Source: Shewanella sp. MR-4 (GTDB lineage Bacteria > Pseudomonadota > Gammaproteobacteria > Enterobacterales > Shewanellaceae). Taken from it: DNA of 64,000 nucleotides. Where the stretch lies: positions 2,973,001-3,037,000 of the forward strand of contig NC_008321.1 in the NCBI RefSeq assembly GCF_000014685.1. The letters run 5' to 3'. Made by a program: the position numbers and the translations under genes. Shown here piece after piece: positions 44,205 through 53,865 of the stretch; within the stretch, counting starts at the first letter, position 1; each line of letters begins with the position of its first letter. The notes beneath the pieces are model-generated. The model did no database searches. It was not told the origin of the DNA and saw only the letters and a list, made by a program, of their open reading frames with translations.

Positions 44205-45575
44205 TTACCCCACAATGCCGAGGGGTTTCGCGGTTTGCCAGACACCACGGGTAAAGTCTGGGAAGTCCTTGGAGTTACCCCGGTCACCGACTGAGGCCAC
44301 CGACAAGGGGAATACCGCCGACCATGCCGCGCCGTCGTACACATCCTGATCCAGTGCCTCGCCATTGCGTAGGCAGTAAATCATCCGCCAGCACATCAAG
44401 AAGTCCATGCCACCGTGGCCGCCATTCTCCTCCGCCTCTTTGCCCATACGGGTCCACAGAGGATGGTCATATTTGGCGTACCATGAATCCATGTTTTCAT
44501 CCCACTCGTGATAACTGCCAGAGCCACCGTTTTCCAGCGCGATACGATTAGGGAAGCCACCAAACACGCCGTTTGTCCCTTGGATCAGGTTATGGCGGCT
44601 ATAAGGACGAGGCGTGGTCGTATCATGCTGCACCATGATGCTGCGGCCCTTCACAGTCTTGATCAGACTGGTATTCATATCGCCACCGATATATTTCAAC
44701 TGGTTACGCTGATGATCCGCTGGGAACTCACGTTTGGCATAGGCGGCGCGGCCTAAGGAAGGAGAGCTCACAGAGGTTAAATAGTCTAAACGGTCGCCAC
44801 GGTTGATATTCATATACTGGGCGACAGGGCCTAAACCATGGGTTGGATAGAGGTTGCCGTTGTATTTAGCATGGTAAGCCGTACGCCAAGAGCCTGTTTT
44901 ACGGTCGATTTCCTTCATCTGCCAGCGCAGTTCGTGGATGTAGGCCGCTTCACCGTGGAGCAGTTCACCAAACAGGCCTTGGCGCACCATGTTGAGCACC
45001 ATCAACTCATCACGGCCGTAACAGACGTTTTCCATCATCATGCAGTTACGCTGGGTCAGTTCGGCGGTATCCACCAGATCCCACAGCTCTTCAATCGTGC
45101 CCGCCATCGGGACTTCGACGAAGGCATGCTTGCCCGCTAACATGGCTTCTTTCGCCATGGGGTGATGCCAGGCCCATGGTGTGGCAATCACGACGATATC
45201 CACATCATCACGGTTTAACAGATCGCGGTACGCATGGTCTCCCTTGCTAAAATAGGCAGGTTTATCACGCCCATATTCGTTAATAGCTTTTTCAGCGCGG
45301 GCCAGCACTAAGGTATCGGTATCACAGATGGCGGTAATGCGGGCACCTTCAATACGGCTGAAATGATGCACAAACCCAATGCCGCGCTCACCCACCCCGA
45401 TTAACCCTACTCTAACCTCATCCATCTTGGGCACGACCAGCCCCATCACAGATTTACCCGCAGCCTTAGGTGTTGTGCCTGTAGCACGTTCACTGCTGGC
45501 ACAGGCCGCAAGGGCCGTTGCCGCAGCGGTTACCATAGAAGCCTTTAAAAACGAACGACGATCAAAACCCGACAT
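44205..45575 (-). CDS. agaO: GH109 alpha-N-acetylgalactosaminidase (Gfo/Idh fold)
   Basis: A 456-residue NAD-dependent glycosidase of family GH109, which cleaves terminal alpha-GalNAc by an oxidation-elimination mechanism with a tightly bound NAD. A Tat signal (RRSFLKAS at residues 6-13) with a lipobox-like LAACAS suggests export of the folded, cofactor-loaded enzyme to the periplasm or outer envelope. The Rossmann motif is VGLIGVGERG, followed by CDTD, and ATPWAWHH and EVPMAGT mark the active-site region. It starts the GalNAc pathway by freeing the sugar from glycans such as mucins. The symbol follows my recollection of Shewanella usage. Confidence 0.9.
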   Translation of the reverse strand: MSGFDRRSFLKASMVTAAATALAACASSERATGTTPKAAGKSVMGLVVPKMDEVRVGLIGVGERGIGFVHHFSRIEGARITAICDTDTLVLARAEKAINEYGRDKPAYFSKGDHAYRDLLNRDDVDIVVIATPWAWHHPMAKEAMLAGKHAFVEVPMAGTIEELWDLVDTAELTQRNCMMMENVCYGRDELMVLNMVRQGLFGELLHGEAAYIHELRWQMKEIDRKTGSWRTAYHAKYNGNLYPTHGLGPVAQYMNINRGDRLDYLTSVSSPSLGRAAYAKREFPADHQRNQLKYIGGDMNTSLIKTVKGRSIMVQHDTTTPRPYSRHNLIQGTNGVFGGFPNRIALENGGSGSYHEWDENMDSWYAKYDHPLWTRMGKEAEENGGHGGMDFLMCWRMIYCLRNGEALDQDVYDGAAWSAVFPLSVASVGDRGNSKDFPDFTRGVWQTAKPLGIVG

Positions 45576-45587
45576 AGTAATTCCCCG

Positions 45588-46385
45588 TTATAAATTAGCT
45601 TTCTCAATGAGGTGTAATTGCACACCTTGTTTAGTTAATTCATCAACATAGCGCTCTGGGATCCCGGTATCTGTCACTAGGCGCGTAATACGGCGACTGC
45701 TGCAAATAACGTGGAATGCTTGTTGATCAAACTTTGATGAGTCAGTCACAACGATAATTTCACTCGCTATCTCACACATCATTCGGTTGAGGCTGGCCTC
45801 TTTTTCAAAGTGAGTGGTTAATCCCACCCGCAAATCGAAACCATCTACCCCTAAAATCAACTTGTTAAAGTTGTAATCCCGCAGGCTGTTCTCGGCGATA
45901 TTGCCGTAGAACGACAGGGATTTTTTACGTAACAGCCCGCCGGTTAACATCACCTCCACTTCGTCAGCCTTAGCCAATTCGGTGGCGATATTCAGGCCAT
46001 TGGTCATCACGATCAGATCCTTATGCTCCATCAGGTTCGCCGCCACCTGTTGGGTGGTCGTCCCCGAGTCGAGCAATAAGCGATCGCCGTTTTGCACCAA
46101 GGCCGCCGCGGCCTTACCTAACTCTTGCTTTAAGGCCGAATGGCAACTGCCCTTCTCCTTCAGTGATAACTCCCGGATCAACTCGCTGTTGACCATAGCG
46201 CCGCCCCGGGAGCGCACCAGTAACTGCTTTTGATCCAACATGGCTAAATCGCTGCGGATCGTGACTTCAGATACCCCAAAGTGTTCTGCGAGTTCGGCAA
46301 CAGAGACCTTTCCCTGTAACTGTGTCATTCGCACAATTTCCTGCTGCCTTTCTATCGTGTTCAAAGTACTCACAAGCTTCTCCAT
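45588..46385 (-). CDS. agaR: DeoR-family aga repressor
   Basis: A 265-residue DeoR-type repressor: N-terminal helix-turn-helix (about 20-60, with VAELAEHFGVSEVTIRSDL), then a phosphosugar-sensing domain (LLLDSGTTTQQVA, ILGVDGFDLR). It probably senses a GalNAc pathway phosphosugar and binds the CTTTC-type repeats upstream. The ATG at 46385 has a weak ribosome site; a GTG four codons later (46373) has GGAG at good spacing and may be the real start. It is the first gene of the aga operon and divergent from the TonB receptor. Confidence 0.9.
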   Translation of the reverse strand: MEKLVSTLNTIERQQEIVRMTQLQGKVSVAELAEHFGVSEVTIRSDLAMLDQKQLLVRSRGGAMVNSELIRELSLKEKGSCHSALKQELGKAAAALVQNGDRLLLDSGTTTQQVAANLMEHKDLIVMTNGLNIATELAKADEVEVMLTGGLLRKKSLSFYGNIAENSLRDYNFNKLILGVDGFDLRVGLTTHFEKEASLNRMMCEIASEIIVVTDSSKFDQQAFHVICSSRRITRLVTDTGIPERYVDELTKQGVQLHLIEKANL

Positions 46386-46707
46386 TCTTTCGATTAACTA
46401 TCGATTGAAAGGTAACACGTCGAGAACAACTTTCAAACACTTTCGAAACCACTTTTCGCCATCACAAAAACAAATAACAAAATTAACAATAACTTACGAA
46501 GTTTTAGCTCAAGTTTTTACCATAAGTTGATTTTCATCATGCATGAATGTGAAACTTTTTGAAAGTATTTTTACATTTTTTTATTGATCGATTACAGAAT
46601 TTAACGCTATAAATAAGACTTCGAAAGGTTTGCGCAGTTTCTTTCGCTTTCGAAATTGTATTAAAAGACACGGCAACGACCGTGCATCACACTCATGCGG
46701 GGATACT
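46386..46707. promoter_or_regulatory. agaR / TonB-receptor divergent control region
   Basis: A plus-strand promoter has TTGATC at 46584-46589 and TATAAA at 46608-46613, 18 bases apart. Repeats of the CTTTC(G) kind seen in DeoR-family operators occur at 46430-46448, 46551-46565 (inverted) and 46638-46655. Sites on both sides of the promoter fit repression by AgaR. Confidence 0.6.
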
Positions 46708-49563
46708 ATGAAACTCTTAACCACCAAGCCTGCCGCGATTGCCCTAGCCATCGCAGCGGCTCTGACAGCAACTCACAGCGCTGCCAATGAAATACCAGCA
46801 GAGCAACAAACCGAAACGAAAGAGCAAGTTCAACCGAAGGACACTGCGCAAACCCAGGATGCTGAAGTCGAACGCATTCAGGTAACAGGGATCAGAAACA
46901 GTATTAAGGAAGGGATGTTCCTAAAGCAGAATGCCGTGAGCGTAGTCGACCTTGTGGTCGCCGATGACATTGGTAAATTTCCAGATGAAAACTTAGCCGA
47001 GGCGCTACAGCGCATTCCTGGGGTGACCATTACCCGTAACGGCGGCGAAGGACAAAATATTCTGGTTCGCGGCCTTGGCGATGGTTATAACGTCACCACC
47101 CTCAATGGCCGTAAATTGGCCTCAGAAAATGCAGGCCGAGACTTTAACTTCGACACCATCGCCTCGGAGCTGGTAAACGTGCTGGCGGTGTATAAATCAC
47201 CCGAAGCCAGACTGACCGAAGGTGGCATTGGCGCTATCGTCGATATCCAAACCCGTAAACCGCTGGATTTAGAAGGCCGTACCATTCAAGCCTCCGCCAA
47301 GGGGATTTACGAGTCCCGTACCGAGGATATTCACCCCCACGCCTCACTGATCATCGGTGATAAGACGGATGACGATAGTTTTGGTGCGCTGGTCTCGGCG
47401 GTATATTCCCGTAAAACCCTGCGGGCAGACACCTATTCGGCCGAAGGCTTCTTCGATGAAGATGAAGGCTGGGGCGTCGACAGCGCCGGGGTGCCGGTCG
47501 ATACCAACAATAACGGCGTGATCGACCCAGGTGAGATTTATGCCTCTAAGATCCCAAGCTATATGTATTTTGCGAACGCCCAAGACGTGCGTGAACGCGT
47601 AGGTGGCACGCTCGCTCTGCAATGGCGCCCATTGGATAATCTCGACATTAACTTCGACGGTCTCTATTCACGCTACAACACCGATGGCCATAAATACCAA
47701 ATCGGCTTCGTGAACTACGACGAAGAATGGACGCCGGGCACACCGCTATTTACCGACGCCATATTTGACGATCAGGGCCGTGTGGTGAGCATGAACCAAA
47801 CGGGTGACAACACTATGGTTGAATTGCTCAACCTCAGTACCCCAAGAAAAACCGATACCTACCAAATGGGTCTGAAGGCCGACTGGTATGTTATGCCCAA
47901 TTGGTCGATTACCGCCGATGTCGCCTACTCCGCCGCGCAAAATGCCAATAATGGCGATAACCGCTTCGTGGTTGCCCGTGGCTTTGTCGATGGCATCGAC
48001 ATCGATTACACCCGTGGCAATATGCTGCCCGATGTGGTGATTAGCCCAGGTCTGAGTGCCGATCAAAAATACGGCGCCCACTACAGCCGTAACAGTGGCG
48101 TCGATGTGGACGATAAAATTACCGACATCAAACTGAACAGCCAATACATTCCCGATGAAGGCATCATCAGCAAGGTCGATTTTGGCGTCAATTATGTCAA
48201 GCAAGTGAAAAAGCAGACCGAATTTGCCTCATCCAATTCCAGCCAATTTAGCCGTGGTGGTTATTACCTGACACGCGATGGTTATACCTTCGATAACAGC
48301 ACTGTCTTTACTCAGGGCGAATTTGAACTGTTCCAAATTCCTTCGAGCGTATTTGTGCCCGCCAACTTCGATAACTTCCTCGATGGTGAAAACAGCATCT
48401 CCCCAGAGCCTTGGCCAAGCTTCGACTATGACAAACTGCTTGAATACTACCGCAGCATTAACCAAGAAGCGGCGGATAAGAGCATTGTCGCTAGCCTCAA
48501 TAAGGCTGGCAGCTATGAAGTCACAGAAGCAGTGACCTCCGCCTATGTGCAGGTGAATATTGAAGAGGAAATTTTCGATCTGCCGTATATGTTGAACTTA
48601 GGCCTCAGAGCGAGCCAGACTAAAGTCACCTCCGACGGTTATGCCTACGATTTGGCTAAGGTTGAGTTAGACAGTGCCGGCCAACCCACCAACAATGATT
48701 GGAAAAACGTTGTTCAAACCAGTTACGACGATAGCTATACCAATGTGTTACCGAGCATGAACTTTAAGCTCAATCTGCAGGATGATTTGCTGCTACGAGT
48801 CTCCGCCGCTGAAGTGTTAAGCCGCCCATCACTCTATGCGCTGCGAGTGTGGGCTGCACCGAGTTTCACGACCCGTGAGAATGGCTTACCGACATTGACA
48901 CGCGGTAACCCAAGCGTCGCCCCCGAAAAGGCGCGCCAAGGAGATATCTCCCTCGAATGGTATTTCCACGAGAGTAGCTCACTGAGCGGTGCCATTTTTA
49001 TCAAAGACATTGAATCCTTTATCACCGACGACAAAGGGCCTCAAATGGTTGAGGGGACAGAATATTATGTTACTCAGCCCGTATCGGGTAAGTACGGCGC
49101 CAAAGTGCAAGGGGTGGAAGCCGCATGGCAGCAATCCCTCGACGAATACCTGCCAGAACCCTTTAATGGTTTAGGTTTCCAGCTGAACTACACCTATGTG
49201 GACAGCAGCTATGATGATCCCGAAATCGATGCGAAAGGCTTACCCTTTAAGGGCATGTCGAAAAACTCTTACAACGCCGTCCTTTACTATGAGCAATACG
49301 GTCTGCAGGCCAGGGTTGCCTATAACTGGCGCAGTAAGTTCCTGGTCGATCCCGAAGCTTGGGGTGGTCCAGCTTGGATCCAAGATTACGGTCAGCTCGA
49401 TGCTAGCGCGAGTTATGACATTTTTGAAAATGTGTCGATTTTCGCCGAGGCTTCTAACCTGACCAATAACCGCTATTCGGGTTATGTGAAGTATGAGGAC
49501 CAAGTGAATTACCTAGAACGTTTTGGCACCCAAATCGCCCTCGGGATCCGCGGCAGTTTCTAA
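46708..49563 (+). CDS. TonB-dependent outer-membrane receptor of the aga locus
   Basis: A 951-residue TonB-dependent transporter. The signal peptide is cut near HSAA; a TonB-box-like VERIQVTG follows at about residues 53-60. The plug domain contains KFPDENLAEALQRIPGV and ILVRGLGDGYN, the hallmark of oligosaccharide-type receptors in Shewanella and Xanthomonas. The beta barrel fills the rest and ends in LGIRGSF with a terminal Phe. The ATG at 46708 follows GGGGAT; an earlier in-frame start would place the operator inside the gene. It is predicted to import GalNAc-containing oligosaccharides. Confidence 0.92.
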   Translation: MKLLTTKPAAIALAIAAALTATHSAANEIPAEQQTETKEQVQPKDTAQTQDAEVERIQVTGIRNSIKEGMFLKQNAVSVVDLVVADDIGKFPDENLAEALQRIPGVTITRNGGEGQNILVRGLGDGYNVTTLNGRKLASENAGRDFNFDTIASELVNVLAVYKSPEARLTEGGIGAIVDIQTRKPLDLEGRTIQASAKGIYESRTEDIHPHASLIIGDKTDDDSFGALVSAVYSRKTLRADTYSAEGFFDEDEGWGVDSAGVPVDTNNNGVIDPGEIYASKIPSYMYFANAQDVRERVGGTLALQWRPLDNLDINFDGLYSRYNTDGHKYQIGFVNYDEEWTPGTPLFTDAIFDDQGRVVSMNQTGDNTMVELLNLSTPRKTDTYQMGLKADWYVMPNWSITADVAYSAAQNANNGDNRFVVARGFVDGIDIDYTRGNMLPDVVISPGLSADQKYGAHYSRNSGVDVDDKITDIKLNSQYIPDEGIISKVDFGVNYVKQVKKQTEFASSNSSQFSRGGYYLTRDGYTFDNSTVFTQGEFELFQIPSSVFVPANFDNFLDGENSISPEPWPSFDYDKLLEYYRSINQEAADKSIVASLNKAGSYEVTEAVTSAYVQVNIEEEIFDLPYMLNLGLRASQTKVTSDGYAYDLAKVELDSAGQPTNNDWKNVVQTSYDDSYTNVLPSMNFKLNLQDDLLLRVSAAEVLSRPSLYALRVWAAPSFTTRENGLPTLTRGNPSVAPEKARQGDISLEWYFHESSSLSGAIFIKDIESFITDDKGPQMVEGTEYYVTQPVSGKYGAKVQGVEAAWQQSLDEYLPEPFNGLGFQLNYTYVDSSYDDPEIDAKGLPFKGMSKNSYNAVLYYEQYGLQARVAYNWRSKFLVDPEAWGGPAWIQDYGQLDASASYDIFENVSIFAEASNLTNNRYSGYVKYEDQVNYLERFGTQIALGIRGSF

Positions 49564-49587
49564 TAAAAATTCATAAAGTTAATCACC

Positions 49588-49618
49588 ATAAAGCCACTCT
49601 ATAAGTGGCTTTATTTTT
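49588..49618. terminator. Bidirectional terminator
   Basis: An 11-bp perfect stem (ATAAAGCCACT at 49588-49598, AGTGGCTTTAT at 49604-49614) with a 5-base loop and Ts after it. It overlaps the stop codon of the converging WYL regulator gene. Confidence 0.85.
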
Positions 49619-50309
49619 CGGCTTCACGCTCGCGCATCTGGGCGTCCATCAGACAAATATAATCCTCTAACTCCTGCCCCGGCGTCGGTTCAAAATGTCG
49701 GTTAAGCCTTAACAATCCGGTGATACGATCGACCCGAAAGTTGCGAAAATCTTGGCGTAATTCACACCAAGTCAGCAAGGTCCAAGTGCCGCGCCAAAAA
49801 TAGATGGCGAGCGGCCGCACTTCGCGCTCGGTCAGGGCTTTATTAACATCTTGATAGAAGAGTTTGACGTACTCACGGCGTTGGGCCGCATTACGCAGCG
49901 GGTCGAGAAACTGAAACTCGTTGGAATCTAAATAAAAATCCGGTGAAAACATCAAGGATTGATAAGCTTGCAAACGCTTAGGTAGCACGGCTTCCACTTT
50001 TATCATCGCCTGACGCGCCGCACTGCCAAGCTCTTTGCCACCCCATGTTTGCACCATACGCATGCCAACTTGAATCGCTTCTAATTCGGCCTCGTTAAAC
50101 ATCAGTGGCGGCACATTCACTTCGTGGCGCAACAGATAGCCCACACCCGCCTCCCCTTCAATGGGAATTCCGCTCAAACATAAATCCTGCACATCGCGGT
50201 ACACGGTGCGGGTCGAGACTTCTAAACGATCCGCCAGTTCTTGGGCGGTCGTTAATCGTCGATGTTTAAGAATTTGCACTATTTGAAATAGGCGGTCGGC
50301 ACGGCGCAT
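49611..50309 (-). CDS. YafY-type HTH-WYL regulator
   Basis: A 232-residue transcription factor with an N-terminal winged helix (about 5-55, LTTAQELADRLEVSTRTVYRDVQ) and a WYL ligand-binding domain (about 135-225, with VKLFYQ and VRPLAIYFWRGTWTLLTWCELR). The closest known group is E. coli YafY. A GyrI-like gene upstream on the same strand and a VOC gene nearby may be its targets, but this is only by position. Confidence 0.85.
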   Translation of the reverse strand: MRRADRLFQIVQILKHRRLTTAQELADRLEVSTRTVYRDVQDLCLSGIPIEGEAGVGYLLRHEVNVPPLMFNEAELEAIQVGMRMVQTWGGKELGSAARQAMIKVEAVLPKRLQAYQSLMFSPDFYLDSNEFQFLDPLRNAAQRREYVKLFYQDVNKALTEREVRPLAIYFWRGTWTLLTWCELRQDFRNFRVDRITGLLRLNRHFEPTPGQELEDYICLMDAQMREREAEK

Positions 50310-50419
50310 GGACAGTAATCACACCTCAAATTGGCTTTGCTGCGAAAGTTTAGGGATCTTAACCGCTAAAGCTTACCCGCCCAAGCGATACTGTATTGGC
50401 AAAGTGTTATGGATCCGGC

Positions 50420-50869
50420 CTACACGATCCCGATATAAATCTCGACCTTATCGGCGCTTCGATAGACCTCAAAGTCCGTTTGATAATCACGCTGATGCGG
50501 ACAATCAGGTGCACTAAAGTAGCGCCAAATCTGTCCCCAAAGATCAACCACACAGTGGGGCATTTCCCCTTGTGCACTGAACTTAAGGTAGTTTCCTTCT
50601 CGTAGCTGTAATGCCGTAAAAGGGCCGGTCTCGCTGACAGACTCAACGCTTTTCCCCACTAAAACCGAATAATCTCCCGTCATATCCGATTCATAGTCGT
50701 AGTAAACCCCATACATGGGAGAATCGAGCATCGCCGTGAGTTGTGATGATTCAAAGAATGTCTGCCAAAGCGCTGCAATCTTGCCGCCCTCACCCGCCAT
50801 TTCGCTGCTATTGTTGGTGCGCGTACTCAGTCCAAGCATAGGTTGAGCCGCCATAAAAACCTGTTCCAT
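50420..50869 (-). CDS. GyrI-like effector-binding domain protein
   Basis: A 149-residue single-domain protein of the GyrI-like/SHOCT effector-binding fold (the ligand domain of Rob-like regulators without a DNA-binding part). Seen features are LGLSTRTNNS at the start, YGVYYDYESD in the middle, and a C-terminal DFEVYRSADKVEIYIGI. Such stand-alone domains bind small hydrophobic compounds or hydrolyse toxic adducts. Exact role unknown. Confidence 0.75.
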   Translation of the reverse strand: MEQVFMAAQPMLGLSTRTNNSSEMAGEGGKIAALWQTFFESSQLTAMLDSPMYGVYYDYESDMTGDYSVLVGKSVESVSETGPFTALQLREGNYLKFSAQGEMPHCVVDLWGQIWRYFSAPDCPHQRDYQTDFEVYRSADKVEIYIGIV

Positions 50870-51038
50870 TATCCTTTACCTTCATCACTGAAATTTGCTG
50901 TTACTTGTTTAAGGCTATCGCGGGACGTTATTGCATATCGCTCTTATCCGCAGAACTGACTGTATCCACTCGAATTAAAGATCGGCGTAAACATCAGTAC
51001 CAAGAGCCGTGCCAAGGCACGACTCTGCAGCGGTTACA

Positions 51039-51422
51039 TTACTGATTTTGCGACCAGAGGCCGACCTTGTTGCCTTCGCTATCCACGAACAGGGCGATGT
51101 AGCCACAACCGCCGTCTTTGATAGGCGTCACAGGCAATAGCATAGTCACATTGGCGGCCACGAGTTTATCCACTAAAGGTTGCAATTGTGCACTGAAATG
51201 CAGGTATACAGTGCTACCTTCCATCGACGGTTTGCTCATGCTGCATTTAACGAGGCCAATGCTGGCTGCACCTTCCTCCTCTGTTACGAGCGTCGCGTAT
51301 TGCATGTCTTCCATATCGTCACGTTTAAATTCAACGCCGAAATGTTGTTGATAAAAAGCGATGGCACGATCCATATCACTGACAGGAATTTCACCCCAGA
51401 CTAACGGTGCAATTGATAACAT
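51039..51422 (-). CDS. VOC (glyoxalase/bleomycin resistance) family protein
   Basis: A 127-residue protein with the paired beta-alpha-beta-beta-beta repeats of the vicinal oxygen chelate superfamily: WGEIPVSDMDRAIAFYQQHFG at the start and GGCGYIALFVDSEGNKVGLW at the end. The substrate cannot be told. An ATG at 51422 has AAGGAG nine bases upstream; a GTG two codons earlier is too close to it. Confidence 0.85.
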   Translation of the reverse strand: MLSIAPLVWGEIPVSDMDRAIAFYQQHFGVEFKRDDMEDMQYATLVTEEEGAASIGLVKCSMSKPSMEGSTVYLHFSAQLQPLVDKLVAANVTMLLPVTPIKDGGCGYIALFVDSEGNKVGLWSQNQ

Positions 51423-51506
51423 TTTCACTTTCTCCTTGTTGAAAAATGCCGATGATTCATCATGTTATAAATGTGATTCACCAGCGGACGACAACAAGAA
51501 TAAAAC

Positions 51507-51540
51507 AAGGCTACTGACAACATCATGTCAGTAGCCTTTG
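51507..51540 (-). terminator. Phosphohexomutase terminator
   Basis: A 13-bp perfect stem (51507-51519 with 51526-51538). On the minus strand it is followed by GTTTTATTC, so it ends the mutase transcript. Confidence 0.85.
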
Positions 51541-51575
51541 AGTGAAGCTGATTTTATTGAGTGCGCTAAAAGCGC

Positions 51576-53297
51576 TTATTTAGGTAGGCTCGCCTGATGG
51601 GCTGAAATAAACGCCTCCATCGCCTGAGTTGCCCGAGCTTGGGCGCTGGCCAAGGTGTCTTGCGCCGTCATAGGCTCGACCACCTCGTAATAGCACTTGA
51701 TTTTTGGCTCAGTGCCCGATGGCCGTACTATCACCCGCGCGCCATTGGCTAAGCGATAGGTTAATACGTCACTGGCGGGCAGATTGATTTTCTCGACCTT
51801 GCCATCGGCAAAACGGCGCTCTAACGCCTTGAGATCATCGGTCGACACCACGGCATGTTCACCAATTGCCAGCGGCGGATGTTCACGCAGATAGGCGCCG
51901 ATATTAGGCGTGTCGGGTTTTAAGGCAATGCTAACTTGAGCATTGAGATGGAAACCCTGCTCGCGGTATATCTGTTCGAGTCTATCCCAAATGCTTTGCC
52001 CTTTGGCGGCAAGCTCGGCGGTTAATTGGGCGAAGGCGACTAATGCCGATAGGCCGTCCTTATCCCACACCATGTTACCGACGGTGTAACCCAGCGCCTC
52101 TTCGTAGGCAAACAGGAATTGATTATCAGGCTGAGTCTGCGCAATCCCCACATTCATCAGCCATTTAAAACCGGTGAGCGTGGTATAACTTTCAACGCCA
52201 AAGCCTTTGGCGATTTTAGATAATAGACTGGAGGACACAATGGTGGTGCCCACCAGACGTTGGTCTTTCGCGGCATGGCTTAACAGATAATGGCCAAAGA
52301 GCACGCCCACTTGGTCGCCCGTTAGCATTTGATACTCGCCATCATCCTTACGTACAGCAACCGCGAATCTGTCGGCATCGGGGTCATTGGCGCAGGCAAG
52401 CATAGCACCATGCTTTTTCGCTTCGGCGATGACTAAGTCCATCGCACCTTTTTCTTCCGGATTCGGGAAATTAACCGTTGGGAAATCGCCATCAGGTTCG
52501 CGCTGCGCCGCCACCGAATACACTTGGGTAAAACCCGCATCCTTGAGCACGGTTTCAGCCATTTCTGCGCCCACTCCGTGCATCGCGGTATAGGCAAGAC
52601 TGACTTTTTCAGGCGCGGTGTTATTTTGCAGCACATTGGCGTGCATCACGCCGCGGCGATAGGTTTCGTAATAATCGTCCTGCAACCAGATAAGCTTGCC
52701 CTGTTTGGTCGCCTCCACCTGATCCATAAACGGAATTGCTTGGGTTGCCGCCAGCTCAATTTGAGCGGCGATACCTGAGTCATGGGGCGGGATAATCTGC
52801 GCGCCGTTTTCCCAATACACTTTGTAGCCATTGTATTGTGGCGGGTTATGGCTGGCGGTCACCACAATACCGGCGGCGGCATTAAAATGCTTAACCCCAA
52901 AGGCCACCAGCGGCGTTGGTGCCACTTTGGCGGTGAGGCGCACTTTAATCCCCATCGCGGTGAGCACACTGGCGGTATCATGGGCGAAAGTGCGTGAATC
53001 GTGACGGCCATCGTATCCAATCACGACTCCGCGCTCGGCAGCATCTTTAATTTGTTCAAGTAGATAGGTACCAAGCCCTGCAGACGTTTGGCGGATAACC
53101 AAGCGATTCATGCCCATAGGACCTGCGCCCACTACACCGCGTAATCCGGCGGTTCCAAATTCTAAACGTCCCGCAAAACGTGCCTCGAGTTCGGTGTCAT
53201 TTCCGGCGTCGATTAAGGCTTGCAGTTGTGCCTGAGTGCGGGGATCTGGGTCATTTTCGAGCCAATGCTTAACCTGTAATTGCAAATGGGTATTCAT
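51576..53297 (-). CDS. Phosphoglucomutase/phosphomannomutase family enzyme
   Basis: A 573-residue alpha-D-phosphohexomutase that interconverts sugar 1- and 6-phosphates. It shows the phosphoserine loop TASHNP, the magnesium loop NDPDADR, the sugar-specificity loop YEEALGYTVG and the phosphate-binding RPSGTEPKIK. The length and NGYKVYWENGAQI put it in the PGM2-like/phosphopentomutase-related subgroup, so the sugar could be glucose, mannose or ribose. It is a single gene with its own terminator. Confidence 0.9.
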   Translation of the reverse strand: MNTHLQLQVKHWLENDPDPRTQAQLQALIDAGNDTELEARFAGRLEFGTAGLRGVVGAGPMGMNRLVIRQTSAGLGTYLLEQIKDAAERGVVIGYDGRHDSRTFAHDTASVLTAMGIKVRLTAKVAPTPLVAFGVKHFNAAAGIVVTASHNPPQYNGYKVYWENGAQIIPPHDSGIAAQIELAATQAIPFMDQVEATKQGKLIWLQDDYYETYRRGVMHANVLQNNTAPEKVSLAYTAMHGVGAEMAETVLKDAGFTQVYSVAAQREPDGDFPTVNFPNPEEKGAMDLVIAEAKKHGAMLACANDPDADRFAVAVRKDDGEYQMLTGDQVGVLFGHYLLSHAAKDQRLVGTTIVSSSLLSKIAKGFGVESYTTLTGFKWLMNVGIAQTQPDNQFLFAYEEALGYTVGNMVWDKDGLSALVAFAQLTAELAAKGQSIWDRLEQIYREQGFHLNAQVSIALKPDTPNIGAYLREHPPLAIGEHAVVSTDDLKALERRFADGKVEKINLPASDVLTYRLANGARVIVRPSGTEPKIKCYYEVVEPMTAQDTLASAQARATQAMEAFISAHQASLPK

Positions 53298-53559
53298 AGG
53301 GGGCCTCAGTGAAAATCATTTTCAATCACCTTAGGAAAATCCATGCCGAAGAACAAGCGAATTTGCACTTTTCGCGGCGGATTTAAGTGTAAAGAGGGAG
53401 AGTGTAACTAACTTAGGAGAGATGAAGTAACGCAAAAAAGCGGATTTGTTAACCCTGTTAATCCCCATGCAACAGCCTGCGCAACAGGATTCTGTGGCGC
53501 GTTGAAATGACTCACCAATTCAGGCCCAATTGCACTGATACAAGCCAAGGATTGCCGTC

Positions 53560-53865
53560 TTAACGTAGCAAATTAATCGACACTACGTTAGAAAACAGCT
53601 CCTTTTCAGAGTCCTGCTCCAATTGATTGCGCCAAGGTTTGTCACATACCCGTACAAGATAATAAGTATCCCGCCCAGTGTCAGTCACAAAAGCAATGCC
53701 AAAACGCATCAACTCGTAATGAATATCATGGACAAATACCAATGAAAAATTTTGGCGCCCGGTCAGCTGATTGATATCTTCTCGGGTTAAACTCACGCCC
53801 TTTTCCACACCCTCGAAGCGTTTCATTAACCAATGAGCGAATTCCTTCGCACTCACCATAGACAT
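53560..53865 (-). CDS. Hypothetical protein, 101 residues
   Basis: A soluble-looking protein of mixed alpha/beta pattern (start MSMVSAKEFAHWLMKRFEG). No family recognised. The ATG has AGGAG eight bases upstream, which supports it as a real gene. It stands alone, with a 262-base gap on the mutase side in which I see nothing. Confidence 0.6.
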   Translation of the reverse strand: MSMVSAKEFAHWLMKRFEGVEKGVSLTREDINQLTGRQNFSLVFVHDIHYELMRFGIAFVTDTGRDTYYLVRVCDKPWRNQLEQDSEKELFSNVVSINLLR

